A stretch of DNA of 64,000 bases from Liquidambar formosana (taxonomy: Eukaryota > Streptophyta > Magnoliopsida > Saxifragales > Altingiaceae): positions 23,578,430-23,642,429 of the forward strand of contig CM077826.1 in NCBI GenBank assembly GCA_039720395.1, given 5' to 3'. Positions 10,994-22,671 of the stretch are shown here, piece by piece. Both the position numbers and the translations under genes were made by a program. The notes under the pieces are model-generated. The model was not told where the DNA came from, ran no database searches, and saw only the letters and a program-made list of their open reading frames with translations. Position 1 is the first letter of the stretch. Each line of letters begins with the position of its first letter.

Positions 10994-12440
10994 GGCGAAC
11001 AAGTTACATTTGTGAACAATGCTAAAGAACAACCCATTTTTTCCCTATAGCTTGGAGAATCACATACTAACACCAACATGGATAAAGGATTGAAAAATGG
11101 AACTATACTCAAGCCATTGCGAATGAATATACTTGAACCATTAAGATTGAAGGTTGGTAACAGAGAAATAAACCACTGAGGATTAAAAATTGATAATTGA
11201 AATAGAGAAACATATTCAAGCCATTACGAATGAATATACTTAACTATTACTTGAAAATTGATAATTGAAATAGAGAAGCATATTCAAGCTATTACAAATG
11301 AACATACTTAACTATAATTGAAATGGAGAAATCTATTCAAGCCATTGCGAATGAATATATTTAACCAATGAGATTGAAAATGATATTTGAAATAGAGAAG
11401 TATATTCAAGCCATTATGAATGAATATACTTAACTATGCTTGAAATTGAGAAATATATTCAAGCCATTACGAATGAATATATTTAACCCATGAGATTGAA
11501 AATGATATTTGAAATAGAGAAGTATATTCAAGCCATTATGAATGAATGTACTTAACTATACTTGAAATGGAGAAATATATTCAAGCCATGACGAATGAAT
11601 ATATTTAACTATTATTTGAAAATTGATAATTGAAATAGAGCAGCATATTTAAGCCATTACGAATGAACATACTTAACTATACTTGAAATGGATAAATATA
11701 TTAAAGCCATTGCGAATGAATATATTTAACCAATGAGATTGAAAATGATATTTGAAATAGAGAAGTATATTCAAGCCATTATGAATGAATATACTTAACT
11801 ATGCTTGAAATGGAGAAATATATTCAAGCCATTACGAATGAATATATTTAACCAATTAGATTGAAAGTGATATTTGAAATAGAGAAGTATATTCAAGCCA
11901 TTATGAATAAATATACTTAACTGTGCTTGAAATGGAGAAATATATTCAAGCCATTACGAATGAATATATTTAACCAATGAGATTGAAAATGATATTTGAA
12001 ATAGAGAAGTATATTCAAGTCACTATGAATGAATATACTTAACTATACTTGAAATGGAGAAGTATATTTAAGCCATTACGAATGAATATATTTAACCCAT
12101 GAGATTGAAAATGATATTTGAAATAGAGAAGTATATTCAAGCCACTACGAATGAATATACTTAACTATACTTGAAATGGAGAAATATATTCAACCATTAC
12201 GAATGAATACATTTAACCCATGAGATTGAAAATGATATTTGAAATAGAGAAGTATATTCAAGCCACTATGAATGAATATACTTAACTATACTTGAAATAG
12301 AGAAATATATTCAAGCTATTATGAATGAATATATTTAACCCATGAGATTGAAAATGATATGGAGGAATATATTTAAGCCACTACAAATGAATATATTCAA
12401 TCATTGATATTGAAAATTGAAAAATAAATTCCAACTATTG
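10994..12440. repeat. Tandem hairpin array, element B (12-nt loop type)
   Basis: A spacer to about 11190 is followed by about 1.25 kb of degenerate tandem units. Each unit holds an AT-rich dyad such as AAATATATTCA (11451-11461) and TGAATATATTT (11474-11484) around the 12-nt loop AGCCATTACGAA. Connecting sequence reads TTTAACCAATGAGATTGAAAATG or close variants. It lies between the cargo ORF and the 3' LTR, the hypervariable 3'-UTR zone of Tat elements. Confidence 0.85.
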
Positions 12441-12871
12441 AAATATGCATTTGCATGGAGTAGGGGAATAGTGCTCATCACTTGAATACTTGAACTAGCA
12501 TAGAATTGGGGAAATATATTCAACCCATTTGGACTTTAAATTAATTCATGGAATTGATTTCAAAATGAAATATGCTTGATTTTAAGTTCAAAAAGAGTTA
12601 AACATCTCATTTGGAAGGAGGTTTGAAGGCGAAACAAAGCGAGGAGCAAGTCTCAGTCTCAAAACATGCTGGCTAGGGTGACCACCAGGGCTTAGGTGGT
12701 TAGCCACCCAATGTTGGGGGTCACCTGAGCCTGAAGCGGAAATCCCACTTAAAATAGGAAAACTCCTATTTTGACGGGTTTTCTCCTTCTAGAACTCGGA
12801 TTTGTGACTTTTTCCCTATAAAAACACATCTAAGGGGTTCCTAAACCTACTTGTATTCATTCATAGAAATT
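12441..12871 (+). promoter_or_regulatory. Upstream region of PMD-like pseudogene B
   Basis: It contains a decayed copy of the GC-rich inverted repeat (about 12672-12729) and a TATA box, CTATAAAAACAC, near 12818-12829. The start codon at 12872 lies about 50 bp downstream. The same order is preserved in C (25129-25330). Confidence 0.6.
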
Positions 12872-15800
12872 ATGGAGGCTCTAGACAAATTTTTAGGAGG
12901 GTTCTTGAGAGTTATGAGTGCTGAAGCAAAATTTGAGTTCAAGTGCTTTAGCTTGGATCCATTGCTTTTCTTAAGGCATGTGAAGCTTGAAATGAACCTC
13001 CTAACTGCTACTACATATTTTTGGGACCCCTAAATTCATGTATTCCGCTTCAACTATGAAGAACTATGCCCAACCATGGAGGAGTTCTATGCTTTTTATG
13101 GAATTTCACCGGTAGGTCCTTTCATCTTCCTTACCCCTCGCCCAAGTTCTCTTACTTCTTTCTCCAATTTTCTTGGGATTCACCAACAATATGCTTTCAT
13201 ATTTGTAAAAGACCACATGGTGGATTTAATGAAATTGGCGACCTCTTTCTTGGCCTATGATAGCAAGGGTATTCTAAATTTTACTTTTCCTATAAAGCAT
13301 GTACTTGCTTTTTGCCTAATTGGTCGTTTCCTTATTTCCATTGATACTCCACATGTTCCGATACAAATTTTTGACTTGATTCCTTTCCTTACCAAGGGCC
13401 ATAACTTGATTCTCATGGTACTAGCTGAAACCTTGAATAGCTTGGATAAAATCTATGAGGACCTGAAAGTTCCCTTAGGAGGTAGCCCCATTTTACTGCA
13501 GGTGTGGGTGCTTGAAAGACTCAAATTTTTGTCGCCCACTGTCATTACACCATATAAGCCTCGGCATTATTGTCTCTGCTATATTGAATTGCATGGACAA
13601 TTTTCCTTGAGGGATTAGCTAGGTTACTTCTAAACCCTTTCATGGAGGAATATCAAGTGGTTCGTTTTCATATGGTGCTGCAGTGAACAGGTGCTTATGT
13701 GCAATTCTGGATGCGCTATGGTGAGACTCATAGGGCTGGGGTCTACTTCTTTTTATTAGACTTCAAGAGTTCATCGTCAGATGGGTGCTATGCAAACCAT
13801 ACCCACCTCCTTGAAAGGTGACTATCTTGTAGTGCCTGTTGGTCTTTCTATGGTTACTTAGGCGAAGGAATGATGGCCTAGCAAGTTGCCACTAGTCCAA
13901 GTTACGAATACTGATGCTCTATATATGATGAACCTCAAGTATAAGGAATAGTTAAAGGACAACTTGGGTGAAAGAGAGACTATTCGAAGAGAAAGGATTT
14001 TTGGACTTATCAAAGACAACAAACTTGGACCTTGTAGAGGAGATATTATGGAAGTAGTGACAGCAGCTTGTGATAGCCCAAATATTTGCCCCCTAATAAT
14101 CAATTGATTAATGTGATTATTATTATTATTGTTGTTGTCATAATTATAATTATTATTAATCACCAAAGCTTTAGGATATATATATATATAACAAAAATTA
14201 CTAACTTATTATATTAATAGGATTAATGATGTAATTAATCCTTAAGATGAGGTCATTGCTTACATGGGGAGGGGATAGGTGGCCAAATTCTATTAATGGC
14301 TGAAAAAGAAAAACAAAACAAAAACAAAACAAAACAAAACAAAACCAAAACAAACAAAAATCAGCCATGTTTGCTTGCTTGGAGAAAAAGAAAATGGCTT
14401 GCTTGGGGACAAAGGGATAAGGAGGAATCTTCATAAATTAATGAGGGAAGACTTCCTTTGACTTGAGGGGGTATAAAAGGGCTAATATTCAGCCCATTTT
14501 CGTGCTATATGAGCTGCTAAGAGAGTGTAACAAAAGAGAGAAATAGAGAGAAAGAAAGAAGGAGAAAGAAGGGAGCTCAAACCAAGAAAGTTTCAAAGCA
14601 TTTTTCTACAAACCTGAGGTGAGATTTTTCATCTTCGAATGATATAGGATAGGTTCTAAAAGTTTCATGAGGATTGGTTGATGTTTGGATAATTTTTGGA
14701 GCTTCAAAGAAGCATAAATGGCTTCCCTCATACTTTGTTTGATTGGTTCTCTATGCACAGTAAATTAAACTTTATGAAATTTTTACCATAGTTTTATGAT
14801 ACTATAGAGAAGCTTCTGTATAAATCTTAGGCTTTAATACCTTGTAGGTTGTGAAAAATAAATTGGACAACTTGAAACACAGATATGAAAATTTGTATGA
14901 ATTTGTAACTTGTTTTATTTTTTTGATATTTTTATAACATTCTACATGAAAAGCTAAGCAAAATGGGCTTTTGAAGCATCAAAAAATGTTGAGAAATGAA
15001 TTAGTTATGAATTTTCAAAGTTTTGATTAAATGTGGGAAAAATTCCAGACAGCAGTTGGGTTTGTACATGCGCGGGGAAGAAGAAGGGATAATGATCAAG
15101 TGTGGCAAGGTGCACTATAGGCCACGTGTACCCTAGCATAATTGGCCATGTGGGGCCCCCATTAGGTGCTGAAAATATTTTTAAAAAATCTTATAAAAAT
15201 ACTAGAAACTTATGTTTATAATTTTGTACCCATATGAGCATGATAACACGGGTTTCAAAAATTAGGAGACTTTAACCCTTTTGTGTAGTTTGTTTTCAAA
15301 CTTTGACTAGCTCAAACAAAGTGTATAGAATTCTGATTGAGTTACGAATTGAACCATTGGATTCATATCAACAAAATTTACATAAGTGTATTTTTGAGGT
15401 AAAATGGATGTTTTAATTTTGGGTATTATTTTATTCACGTGTAAAATGACCATTTTACCCCTACTCACTAAAAATACTCAAATGGATTCCAAATTGAGTT
15501 TTGATTGAACCTATGCAATTTCTATGAGAAGTAGAACACTTCAGGGACTTTTTATTAATATTTTTATGATGTCATCATAGTTCTCATATTTTTATATTTG
15601 CAATATAGCCCCTGAACTTATGAAAAATTCTAAAATTTCCCCAAACTGAATATTTGGCTTTAAGATTTATGTTGAGTAGTTTGATTACGATTGTTAATGG
15701 TGGTAGAGCATAATACGAATGATAATTCATATTCATAATTGGATATTGCAATATTATTGAGATTAATTAGTGCACGTGCATGATATTAGCATCCATATAT

Positions 15801-16756
15801 TGAGCGATATGATTATTAATGCATGTACAAACATGTATCAAGTTATTCAGTGATCTGTTTATGTGAAGTTGAATGCTTATACTTGTGATTGAGATTAAGA
15901 TGTTGAGATGAGAAACAAGCATGTATAAATCTATTTTGTGACATGTTTATGTGAAGTTGCTTATACTTGTAACTGAGATTGAAATGTTGAGATGTTGAGA
16001 TGAGACGACCGGGTTGAGAAAGCCCTGCAGTTAGTGCACTAATATGCTACTCCATTTTTTAGGGCAAGAGGCCAGTGGGGTAGCATACACACATGATGAG
16101 CGGTGTGTGCTGTGGTCGTAGATAGTATATCCTGTATGAGCAGACAGGTATATTATGATTGTTTTTACAGGTTGCAGCAGGCAACAGAGGCACAAGTACG
16201 TGCTAATTTTTATATGCTTGAGTGGCATAAATTTTGAGAAGTGCTATTAACATCATTGTAGTATGAGATGTTGTAGAGATGCTGTTAAATGTACGATGAG
16301 TTATTGTATACTAATGTTAAGCGTTCATGGATGAATTATCTCACTGAGCCGTGGTTTGCTCACCCTTTTATTAAAAATTATTTTTTAGGATCTGGAAATT
16401 TGTGAACTGTTGAAAAGACATGAATAGAGGAGCATATTTTCCTGACTCGATAGTTGTTTTGCTTTGATAAGTTAACATATGTGATTTAATATCAAACAAT
16501 GATGCATTGTAATAATTATAATTTAGTAAATGAGGTAATAATGCAATTTATATTTATGTGACGTAATATTTGTCAACAAGGTGTCAGTTAGAAGATGAAT
16601 GGATAATGTTTTGAGCTGTCACTACCTCACTAGGCTTAAGTAAGGCTATTTTTGGGGCGTGACACAGCTCATGAACATGACTTGAAGAAGAAAAGAAGAT
16701 TTGAAAGAGAGAAGAATAAAGCTAAAAGGCAGGCTGCAAAGAAGCCTAAGAAAAAC
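12872..16756 (+). pseudogene. Antisense PMD/DUF7745-like pseudogene of element B
   Basis: This is the disrupted counterpart of the 429-aa ORF at 25330-26619, on the strand opposite to B's gag-pol. It starts MEALDKFLGGFLRVMSAEAK at 12872. In-frame stops occur at about 13031 (CAA in C, TAA here) and about 13616 (TGG in C, TAG here), with more damage beyond. Solo LTR G interrupts it at 14069-16664 near its 3' end. The Lys/Arg/Glu-rich C-terminal tail continues after G and ends near 16756. The antisense ORF was therefore present in the common ancestor of B and C. Confidence 0.88.
14064..16669 (+). mobile_element. Solo LTR G (2596 bp) with CAGCT target duplication
   Basis: TGTGATAGCCC starts at 14069 and GGGGCGTGACA ends at 16664, with TG...CA termini and direct repeats CAGCT at 14064-14068 and 16665-16669. 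A + strand TATA box, TATAAAAGG, at 14472-14480 supports + orientation. It holds an ATT/GTT microsatellite (about 14118-14160) and an AAAAC-rich tract (14306-14348). There is no internal domain or second LTR, so it arose by LTR-LTR recombination. The termini resemble chromovirus (Tekay/Del) LTRs, a tentative family call. Confidence 0.9.
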
Positions 16757-17094
16757 TGAGGACTCATAGAATATGATATTTATAGCATATTTATAGTTCC
16801 TTTACTTAATATCAATAAATTACTATGTCAATCAATTTTAGTTTTGAATGAATTACCAAAAATAAATCAAATTTGGGATTTTTGTTTTGTTGTTCGATTT
16901 AGACCGCACCCAAAGTAACTTTATGGGTTGCCTATGTATCTCCATTTTTCTTTTCTTTATATTTTTTCTTCTCTTTTTTTTTATTTTTATTTTTATTTTT
17001 TATTATTTTTTTTAATGGAGAATCAAGTCTTACGTAGTTCTTATGCCTTAATTTTTGCCTAGGCCACCCTTACAGGTTTTCAATCTAGTAAGCC
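16757..17094. other. Convergent 3' region, element B
   Basis: The + strand PMD-like ORF and minus-strand pol end toward each other here. The segment contains CCTATGTATCTCC (16931-16943), a T-rich stretch of about 80 bp, and GGAG...TACGTAGTTC (ending 17040). This is an inverted-repeat design like the TACGTA stem-loop in the LTRs, with a poly-T loop. It is probably a 3'-end or terminator region for one or both transcripts. Confidence 0.5.
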
Positions 17095-20059
17095 TTATAC
17101 ATAGTATTTCTTTAATTGATAAAAATTAGTTAGACGAGTGAACTCAATTGCATCTAAATCTATGAGGCGAACAGCCCCTACTGGCAAAATCTCCTTGATA
17201 ATGTATGGTCCACCCCAGCTTGGCTTGAATTTTCCCCGCAAATCGAACATTAGAGCTCTGATTTCTTTTAACACTACATCCCTCTTCTTTAGACCCTGAT
17301 CTTTGACATATTTGTTGAATGCCCTGGCAACTCTTCGCTGATACCCTGCACATGATACAGTGCCCTTAATCACATTTTATCTAATAAAGCTAATTCATCA
17401 TAACTGCTCTTAACCCAGTCCATTTCTGTTATTTGACTTTCCACAGTAACCCTTAGTGAAGGAACTTCTAGTTCAACTGGTAATACAGCCTCCATTCCGT
17501 AGACTAAAGAGTAAGGGGTAGCCCCTGTTGATAACCTTACTGACGTTCTGTAACCCCATAGAGCCAACGGTAATTTCTCATGCCAGTCTATGTACGTGTC
17601 TGTAGTCTTCTATAGTATCTTCTTGATATTCTTGTTAGCTACTTCCACGGCTCCATTGGTTTGAGGATAGTATGGTGACGACAGATGGTGAACTATGCTG
17701 TACCTTTATAAAAGCTCATGGGTTTCTTTCTGAAAGTGCTATCCATTGTCTAAGATAACTTCATGCGATACCCCATATCTATAGATAATGTTGTGCTATA
17801 TGAACTGCACTACCTTTTTGGCATTCAAGGTCTTGAAGGATGTTGCTTCCACTCATTTAGTGAAATAATCGATAGCAACAAGGATGTATTCATGCCCATT
17901 AGACATCTTTGGCTTGATTTGTCCAATGAAATTTATCCCCCATACTGCGAACGGCTAAGGCGACGACATGCTTATTAAGGGCATAGAAGGTAAATGTTGT
18001 CCATTGGCAAACAGTTGGCACTTGTGGCACTTTTTGACATGTGCATAGTAATCTCTTTCCATGGTAGACCAATAATAGCCTAGCTTTATGATTTTCTTAG
18101 GCAACATTTAACTATTCATGTGCGGAGCCCCTGTCCCTTTATGGATTTCTTTGATTAGATAGTCAGCTTCCTCTTCGGTGACACAGAAGATATGAATTTT
18201 GTCATATGATTTTCAATACAGCTTTCTTCCACAAAGTACATAATGGCTTTCTAACCTTCTTAAGGTCTTTCTGTTAACACAGGATGCTCCCTTTGGGTAT
18301 TTCCTTTCTTCAATAAACTTCTTTATGTCATAGAACCACAGATTGCCATCATTCACTTCCTCTTCTCGAATTGCACAATAGTACACAGGCTTCTCTCTAC
18401 ATTCTATCACCAATGGCTTGACATTTCCTCTTTCGGGTATCTCAACCATGGATGCTAGGGTTGCCAAGGCATCGGCGAACTGATTCTTGTTTCTTGACAG
18501 GTAATTGAACTCTATTTCTGAGAATTCCTTGGTTAGGGATTCTAGATAGGCATGGTATGGTAGTAGCTTCTCATCCCAAGTTTTCCATTCCCTTTTTATC
18601 TGACAAATGATTAGTGCCGGGTCTCCAAAAACTTCCAACTCTTTGATCCCCAATTCAAGTGCAGCCTCCAATGCAAGGATGCAAGCCTTGTACTCGGCAA
18701 TGTTGTCGGTAGATTCAAACCCCAACTTAACTGCCAACGATGTGAATGCCTCTTTAGGTGAAACCAACAGGACTCCTATCCTATGACCTTTTTTATTAGC
18801 AGCCCCATCGAAGTATACTTTCCATGTCTTCTTCCTAATTTCTAGCACATCCTTGTTTAGAAACTGATCACTAAACGGAGCGGATGATGACACAGGAAAA
18901 CGTGCTAGGTAGTCTGTGATAACACTTCCCTTGATAGACTTCTGAGTTACATACTTAATGTCAAATTCATTAAGGAGAATTGACCATCGAGTAGTTCTAT
19001 ATGACAATACTATCTTCTCTATTAGGTACTTCAATTGATCTATGCGACTTATCAAAAATACTTCGAAGGATATTATATATTGATGGAGTTTTTGCATTGC
19101 CCATATTAGTGCCACACAAGCCTTTTCAATTGTATTGTACTTCACTTCATAGTCCGTCATTTTCTTGCTTAAGTAGTAAATGGAATTTTCCTTCGTCAAC
19201 CCTTTAAGGTATTGAGCTAGCATAGCTCTTGTCGCGGTTTCGGTGTCCGTTAAGTATAACAAAGAGGTGCACCTTGTCGTGGGGGAACTAAGATTGGGTG
19301 ATTGCTCAAATACCTCTTAATGGTCTCAAAGGCTTCTTGACATTCTTCATTCCAAACTTTTGGCATACCCTTCTTAAGCAACTTAAAAATTGGCTTGCAA
19401 ACCATGGTCAAGTTAGCGATGAATCGGCTTATGTACTAAATTCTTCCAAGAAAATCCCAAATTGTCTTCTTGGTACTAGGCGGTTCCATCTCCACAATAG
19501 CCTTTATCTTTCCTGGGTCCACTTCAATTTCTCTTTGAGTGATCATAAACCTTAATAACTTACTCACGATAACCCCAAAAGCACACTTTTGAGGGTTTTA
19601 ACGGAGGTTATATTGCCTAGCTCACTTCAGGAATTTCTCTAGTGCTTTGAAGTGCCCTTCTCTATCCACGGACTTCACGATCATATCGTCAACATAAACT
19701 TCGACTTCTTCATGGATCATATCATGTAACAGCGTCATCACTGCCATTTGGTAAGTAGCCCCAACGTTTATTAAACTAAAAGGCATTACCTTGTAACAGT
19801 ACATTCCCCATTGCATGATAAAAGCCGTTTTCTCCATATCTTGAGGCGCCATTTTTATCTGATTATACTTGAAGAATCCGTCTATAAAAGAAAGAAGTGC
19901 ATGTCCCACTGTACTAACTACCAATACGTTGATATAGGGCAAAGGAAAGTCATCTTTGGGGTTTGCAGCATTAAGGTCTTAGAAATCGACACACATCCTC
20001 ATTTTCCCATCTTTTTTAGGCACAAGTACTATATTCGACAACCACTCGAGGTATTCCAC
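17095..20059 (-). pseudogene. pol: Element B pol, RT - RNase H - INT part, decayed
   Basis: Minus-strand fragments match the pol of element C in order. RT pieces lie at 19622-19942, where YVDDMIV is still readable. A 349-aa open stretch at 18213-19262 covers both RNase H domains, including YFDGAANKKG. The integrase core is badly broken at 17570-18210. The integrase C-terminus follows at 17095-17567, with a frameshift near 17370. It was truncated at 20059 by insertion of C and resumes at 47054. Confidence 0.93.
20055..20059. repeat. Target duplication of element C (TCCAC), left copy
   Basis: TCCAC here is repeated at 47049-47053. Joining the flanks recreates the uninterrupted reading seen in element C's own pol around 39650, which proves C inserted into B. 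Confidence 0.95.
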
Positions 20060-20536
20060 TGTGAACCCCGAAAATTGGGCCCACAAGGGATTGAAAGAAA
20101 ATGGGTTTGAAAAAGAAAAAGGAAAGGAGTCGCCACCTTATTTTTTAAAGGAAACAAGGAAAACCCTAAAAATAGTTTGTTTTAGGAAAACAATTTGAAT
20201 GACTCCATAAAAAAGGAAAGGCAAAAACCAATCTTTTGAAAACCAAAGAAATCGGGGATTCGGAGGCTAAGTTATGACATGGGAAGGTTCTAGGCAAAGC
20301 CTATAGGCACCCATGTCACCCTTTCGGTCTCTCAGTTCATTTGGGCTAAATCAAGATCTTTCCATACAAAAATCAGCAAGTATATCATCACAAGAATTGC
20401 ATGCATATCATATATTTCATTCATCCATCCATGCATAATAAGCACATAAAAACAGAAAAAGAAAAAGAAGAAAAGAAAACAAAAATAAACCTAGGATGCT
20501 TGGATCCTAGAACGGACTTGAGCCTCACGAAGAGCG

Positions 20537-20584
20537 CCTACGTACCATGCAACGAAATACATGGATCAAAGTCCACGTAGTTCG
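20537..20584. other. TACGTA stem-loop in element C 3' LTR
   Basis: CTACGT and ACGTAG form the outer arms, with CCATG and CATGG as an inner pair. A single-stranded ATCAAAGTCC spacer sits on the 3' side. The 5' LTR copy is at 44928-44975. Related LTRs keep the layout with a different inner stem. Confidence 0.7.
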
Positions 20585-22181
20585 ATTAGAACTAAGGTTA
20601 AATCCTAATACAAACCTATGGTAAAAACCCTAGGTTTCCTTATTTGATCAAAAGAGAATTGATAGAAAGTTTGATTTTAGGAAAGAAATCCACAAAATGG
20701 AAACTTTAATAAAAACCAGAATTTTGTTTATGAAGGAAACCTCTAATTAAACCATAGGATCATATTAAAAATTAACCCTAAATAGGGAGAAGAGAAGGGA
20801 TAAGGAAGAAAGGTGAATTGGGGCACCTTCACACCCACTTACCTGAGCGCAATTACTCCAAACATTAGCTATTTCAGACATAAGCAGCCCTATTTGCCAT
20901 AGGACAAATACCACACCTATTTGCACCCTTACAAGTGCTAAAAACCATGCAAAAACACTAATATGCAAATCTGGACAGAATAGTATTATGACCTAAAATC
21001 ATCCACTAAGCATGCCAATAGCAAAAACAGCGAACAATAATAAGTCCTAACATATTCCTAGAACCATATCATGCATAAAAACCCTAAAACATACTAACAT
21101 GCATGCAAAACTATCATGTTTACTCCATATGAAAAACATATACAGCAAACACGAAGAAAAACCAATAAAAAAGTCTACTTTATCATGCTATATGAAAACA
21201 AACATGAAACAATGACTCTAAAACCCTAAACTCACAAATATGCTTAAAAACTCACAAGACATACTTTAATCATGCTAAAACCAAACTAAACAGAAATTAA
21301 ATCATGCATATTAACTAACTAAAGCAATATAACATGATGAAAATCCTAACTCTAACATGCAATGACACTAATCCTAGCACAAGGACAAATAGGAGCACAA
21401 GAATCATAACTATGCATTAAAAACCTAAAGGACAGCCCTAAAGCATGCTAAACAGTAGATAAAAAATAGATATTCCATGTATATTAACTAGCTAGAGTGT
21501 TAATACATGATAAAAAAGTTACCTTTAACATGCAATAAGCCTAACCCATATGAAAACCTAGTTTAAGCTTGAATAGAGAAGGAGAATACCTTAGGAAGGG
21601 CCTTCCTTTGTGTTTGTAATTGTTCGTGGCTCCTCAGGTCTTTAGAGTGAATCAAACCAACACGAATCCTCCTCTTTGTCAAAGTGGTATCACAGCAAAG
21701 AGATCAAAACTCACTCAACTTTGAAAAGAAATAGAAAACAAAAAGAGAACAAGAGAAAAGAAAAGTGATTTTCGCCACTTTGCAGCAGCAGCAACTTCAA
21801 TCGCGTTTTTGGGTATGAAAACGTTGGATTTGGACAAAGCTTGTGAAATACAAAGTTGTAGAGAATTGAATTATCTTTCTAACAAGACCAATTTCATCAA
21901 ATTCTGACTTCGGATGAAAACGTTATGATTAAAATACGACTACTGGTTTTCAGAAAATCTGCTGCTGAATTATGACGAATTTCACTCCCCCCAAACCCTC
22001 TTCTCCTCTTCCTTGTTTAAAGACATTAAGAGAGTATTTATAGCTGAAATCTGGAGTTTCCCTTTCCTTCCTGGACTAGGTTTCCTTGGAGAATAATCAA
22101 AAGGTATTTTATAATGATAAAAGACTTCTAATCTGAATAGGAAAAGGAAATTGTCTTTTATAAAAATTGGGAGACTGACCG

Positions 22182-22245
22182 CTAACACGCATGCACATGT
22201 ATCGTATGTGCGTACACACACTCATCACATACGTACACGTGTTAG
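22182..22245. repeat. Inverted repeat in U3 of LTR C
   Basis: Outer arms CTAACACG and CGTGTTAG and inner arms CGTATGTG and CACATACG lie about 140 bp upstream of the minus-strand TATA box. The sequence is unrelated to the CTCGGGTGAC repeat of LTRs B, E and F but occupies a similar place. The 5' LTR copy is at about 46573-46636, with one arm change. Confidence 0.75.
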
Positions 22246-22658
22246 TGTCATGATAAAAATGGCTAATTTAATAAAATAATTTTCTTTTCATTTTAACCAA
22301 AAATCTCATGCTGTGATTCGCACTAATTCTTCAAGGATAATCCGTAAATAACCACACTAAACTCATCATCAGGGCCACAGGACTTAATACCTCATATGCA
22401 TCCATATGAACTCCAATTGACAATTTGGAGATCATTCCAAGGTCAAATGAAAAGTTTGGGACTTAAAAGACAATTATGCCCCTCAAGTCACAAAAGCTCT
22501 TATTATCCCTCAAGATCAACTCCAATTTGAATCAAAATTCATATCCATTGTCCTTGTGACTCTAGAAAACTAATGCAAGTGACTAGACTCAAAAACTAAA
22601 CAAAAACATGCATGAAATGATGAGCCCTAGTAAGGTGGTGCAAAAATGGGGTGTGACA

Positions 22659-22671
22659 GAAGCCCCTCATT
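22659..22671 (-). other. Element C polypurine tract
   Basis: The minus strand reads AATGAGGGGCTTC directly before the LTR start TGTCACACC. Confidence 0.75.

Larger units (their letters stand above)
20060..22658 (-). repeat. Element C 3' LTR (2599 bp)
   Basis: On the + strand it runs TGTGAACCCC to GGGGTGTGACA. A minus-strand TATA box lies at 22034-22043. The block from about 21640 to 22385 has no counterpart in LTRs B or E, although the sequence on both sides does. GTCGCCACCTTA (about 20122) and a GGGAAGGTTCTAGG...CACCC box (about 20281) are shared with related LTRs. Confidence 0.97.

Noticed and set aside
14118..14160. ATT/GTT microsatellite as a functional site
   Set aside because: Ordinary simple repeat inside solo LTR G.
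13858..14166. 102-aa minus-strand ORF rich in Asn
   Set aside because: It arises from the ATT microsatellite and the antisense of the PMD-like pseudogene, spanning an insertion junction.
18213..19262. Independent 349-aa gene
   Set aside because: It is the surviving RNase H portion of the element B pol pseudogene, collinear with element C pol.
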